A stretch of 64,000 nucleotides of DNA from Ignavibacteriaceae bacterium (GTDB lineage: Bacteria; Bacteroidota; Ignavibacteria; Ignavibacteriales; Ignavibacteriaceae), in contig JABWCL010000006.1 of assembly GCA_013360295.1 (NCBI GenBank), positions 1-64,000 of the forward strand, written 5' to 3'. Below the pieces are notes generated by a model. That model did not search any database and was not told where the DNA came from. It saw only the letters and a program-made list of their open reading frames with translations. The first letter of the stretch is position 1, and the number at the start of each line of letters is the position of its first letter. Shown in pieces: positions 62,501 to 64,000 of this stretch. The translations under genes were made by a program, and so were the position numbers.

Positions 62501-62533
62501 TCTCTCTCCCGCTAGTTAACAGCAGGAGAGAGA
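62501..62533. repeat. Inverted repeat between convergent genes
   Basis: TCTCTCTCC (62501-62509) pairs with GGAGAGAGA (62525-62533), with extra inner pairing GCT/AGC. It lacks a T-run downstream on either strand, so it is only a possible terminator for the two converging genes. Confidence 0.45.
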
Positions 62534-62545
62534 GATATAAATGTG

Positions 62546-64000
62546 CTAAATCTTCGGCGGTATCAGTTTATAAACTACCGGAGTGACAATTCGTGATAAA
62601 AGTGTTGAACTTATCAGTCCGCCGATGAGTACAATTGCCAGGGGTGAAATCATCGGATTCACGGAGAGCGCAATCGGGAGTAATCCTCCGATAGCCGTCA
62701 TTGACGTAAGAATAATGGGGAGAAACCTGACTTCTCCCGCTTCCCGCACTGCTTCTTCGATACCCATACCATTCTGCCTTAACTGATTTGTGAAGTCAAC
62801 AAGCAGGATAGTGTTCTTGACCTCAACACCTGCCAGCGCGATAAGTCCGATAATAGCAACGAAAGAAAGAGAATTGCCCGTTATAAGCAGGGCAATCACC
62901 GCCCCGACAATACCAAGCGGAATAACAGAGAGTACAATTATCGTGCTTTTAAAAGTCTTGAATTCAAGGATCAGAATGAGGACAAACAAGAACACCGTAG
63001 CGATGATTACGTTAGAGAAACCGCCGAACGATTCTTCGCGCTGTTCTACTTCGCCGCCGAATTCATAACTGTAACCGGCGGGGAGAGCGAGGCTGCTCAT
63101 TTTCTCTTCCACATCCCGGATCACGTTATCGTTCAGGTACCCCTTTTTAACAAAAGAAGAGACCGATACCGTGCGAGTTTTATTCAGGTGGTTTATGGTT
63201 ACGGGGGATGAAACAAGTTTTAGTTCCGCAACCTGAGACAGTGGTACCGCGGTTCCCATTACGCTGTTAACGTGGAGATTGTTAAAAGCTTCGAGAGAGT
63301 GAATATCGGCTTTCTTTTTGGTCGCGAGGATCTTATAATTCTCTCCTTCGGAGTCTGTCATCTTTCCGAGTTCGAGTCCGGCTACAGCCATCCGCACAGT
63401 TTTGTCAATATTTATTGTAGGGACGCCGAGCATACTCGCTTTGCTTTTGTTTATTTTTACTTCAATATCTGATTTGAGGTTACTCAAAGGGTTCTTAACG
63501 TATATCGTTCCTTCAATATTTTTTACCAGGTCTTCAACACGCGCGGCAAGCACACGGAGAGTATCGAGGTTATCGCCCAGCAGCCTGACTTCGACGGGAG
63601 CATCAACGGGCGGGCCCTGTTCAAAATTCTTGACTTCGATCTTTGCGCCGAGGTAGGGAGTCCACCTTTTGCGTAAAGTATCTATGATGGCGAGTTTCCT
63701 GGCTGAGGATGTATTTCCCTTTAACTGAACGAAGATTTGCGCGTAGTCGCTCCGCTCATTTTCCGGGAAAACATTATAATATATCTGTGGATTTCCGCGC
63801 CCTACATTCGTGGCGAAGTGCTGCACTTCAGGAATCGCATTAAGTTCATTTTCAATTTGTTTTGTAACGCTGTCAGTGTATTCGAGATTCGACTGCAGCG
63901 GCGTTATTATGTCCACCAGGAACTGCGGCTTTTCGGATACCGGGAATAGGCTGAATCCGATAACCGGGAAGAGTCCCAGTGAAGCCGCGAAAATGATTAA
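62546..64000 (-). CDS. RND-family efflux transporter, C-terminal half (runs off the window)
   Basis: The open frame continues without a stop to the window edge, so the 5' end is missing; a GTG at 63916 is internal. The visible ~484 residues begin at the second half of an AcrB/CusA-type pump (LGLFPVIGFSLFPVSEKPQF), then the periplasmic PC1/PC2 and docking regions (GPPVDAPVEVRLLGDN), and five or six transmembrane helices with PLGIVGAVIAL, LAGVEVKNTILLVDF, FLPIILTSMTAIGGLLPIAL and SPLAIVLIGGL. RND pumps use the proton gradient to expel drugs, metals or lipids. The membrane-fusion partner would lie beyond the right edge. Confidence 0.93.
   Translation of the reverse strand, partial: LIIFAASLGLFPVIGFSLFPVSEKPQFLVDIITPLQSNLEYTDSVTKQIENELNAIPEVQHFATNVGRGNPQIYYNVFPENERSDYAQIFVQLKGNTSSARKLAIIDTLRKRWTPYLGAKIEVKNFEQGPPVDAPVEVRLLGDNLDTLRVLAARVEDLVKNIEGTIYVKNPLSNLKSDIEVKINKSKASMLGVPTINIDKTVRMAVAGLELGKMTDSEGENYKILATKKKADIHSLEAFNNLHVNSVMGTAVPLSQVAELKLVSSPVTINHLNKTRTVSVSSFVKKGYLNDNVIRDVEEKMSSLALPAGYSYEFGGEVEQREESFGGFSNVIIATVFLFVLILILEFKTFKSTIIVLSVIPLGIVGAVIALLITGNSLSFVAIIGLIALAGVEVKNTILLVDFTNQLRQNGMGIEEAVREAGEVRFLPIILTSMTAIGGLLPIALSVNPMISPLAIVLIGGLISSTLLSRIVTPVVYKLIPPKI

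Overview
The window reads as chromosome from a member of the Bacteroidota/Chlorobiota/Ignavibacteriota group, most likely an Ignavibacteria-type organism. The main reason is that eight predicted secreted proteins end in a type IX secretion (T9SS) type A sorting domain of the form 'NYPNPFNPST ... VYDILGREV ... GVYFYRL ... KKMLLLK'. The spelling YPNPFNP is typical of Ignavibacteria and relatives. TonB-receptor, GH97, OmpA/TSP3 and TPR-kinase genes fit the same group. This taxonomy is inference; there is no rRNA gene and I found no tRNA, CRISPR array, insertion sequence or prophage.

Layout. 0.2-7.1 kb: a large secreted sortilin/BNR propeller protein, a weakly supported pair of short ORFs, a small Mpv17-like membrane protein and a TonB-dependent receptor. 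7.2-16.5 kb: a 1353-residue hybrid histidine kinase, a DUF2459 protein, a secreted M28 peptidase and a secreted GH13 alpha-amylase with Ig-like domains. 16.7-24 kb: RecQ helicase, PAP2 phosphatase, SerC, an OmpA/TSP3 outer-membrane protein and an AlkD-like DNA glycosylase. 24.1-27.1 kb: a compact operon (outer-membrane protein, aroK, aroB, HD hydrolase). 27.1-28.4 kb: a YefM/YoeB-type toxin-antitoxin pair whose operator holds three TAAGTAC boxes spaced exactly 12 bp, facing a thymidylate-kinase-like protein with a degenerate P-loop. 29.7-31.6 kb: an operon of ECF sigma factor, soluble zinc anti-sigma factor, OsmC, FmdB-like zinc ribbon and rhodanese, which looks like a thiol/sulfur stress regulon. 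32.3-40.6 kb: GH97 alpha-glucosidase, a lipoprotein-anchored TPR histidine kinase, a lipoprotein propeller gene broken by two compensating frameshifts, DUF2905 and DUF255 proteins. 41.2-55.9 kb: a four-helix-bundle protein and then five consecutive T9SS cargo genes (CotH/lamin-tail, YCF48 propeller, arylsulfotransferase-like/lamin-tail, and two paralogous choice-of-anchor-A proteins, the second with seven Fn3 repeats). 56.2-64 kb: 6-phosphogluconolactonase, hemC with two overlapping GT-B glycosyltransferase-like genes (one MGDG-synthase-like), an SGNH hydrolase, a receiver protein, a small membrane protein and the C-terminal half of an RND efflux transporter running off the right edge.

How it fits together. 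Core metabolism (serine, shikimate, tetrapyrrole, pentose phosphate) is interleaved with secretion-dependent polymer use: GH13 outside, TonB receptor for uptake and GH97 in the periplasm could form a starch/maltodextrin route, although they are not clustered as a Sus-type locus. The T9SS machinery itself is not in this window. Several short intergenic repeat families recur, often immediately after stop codons.
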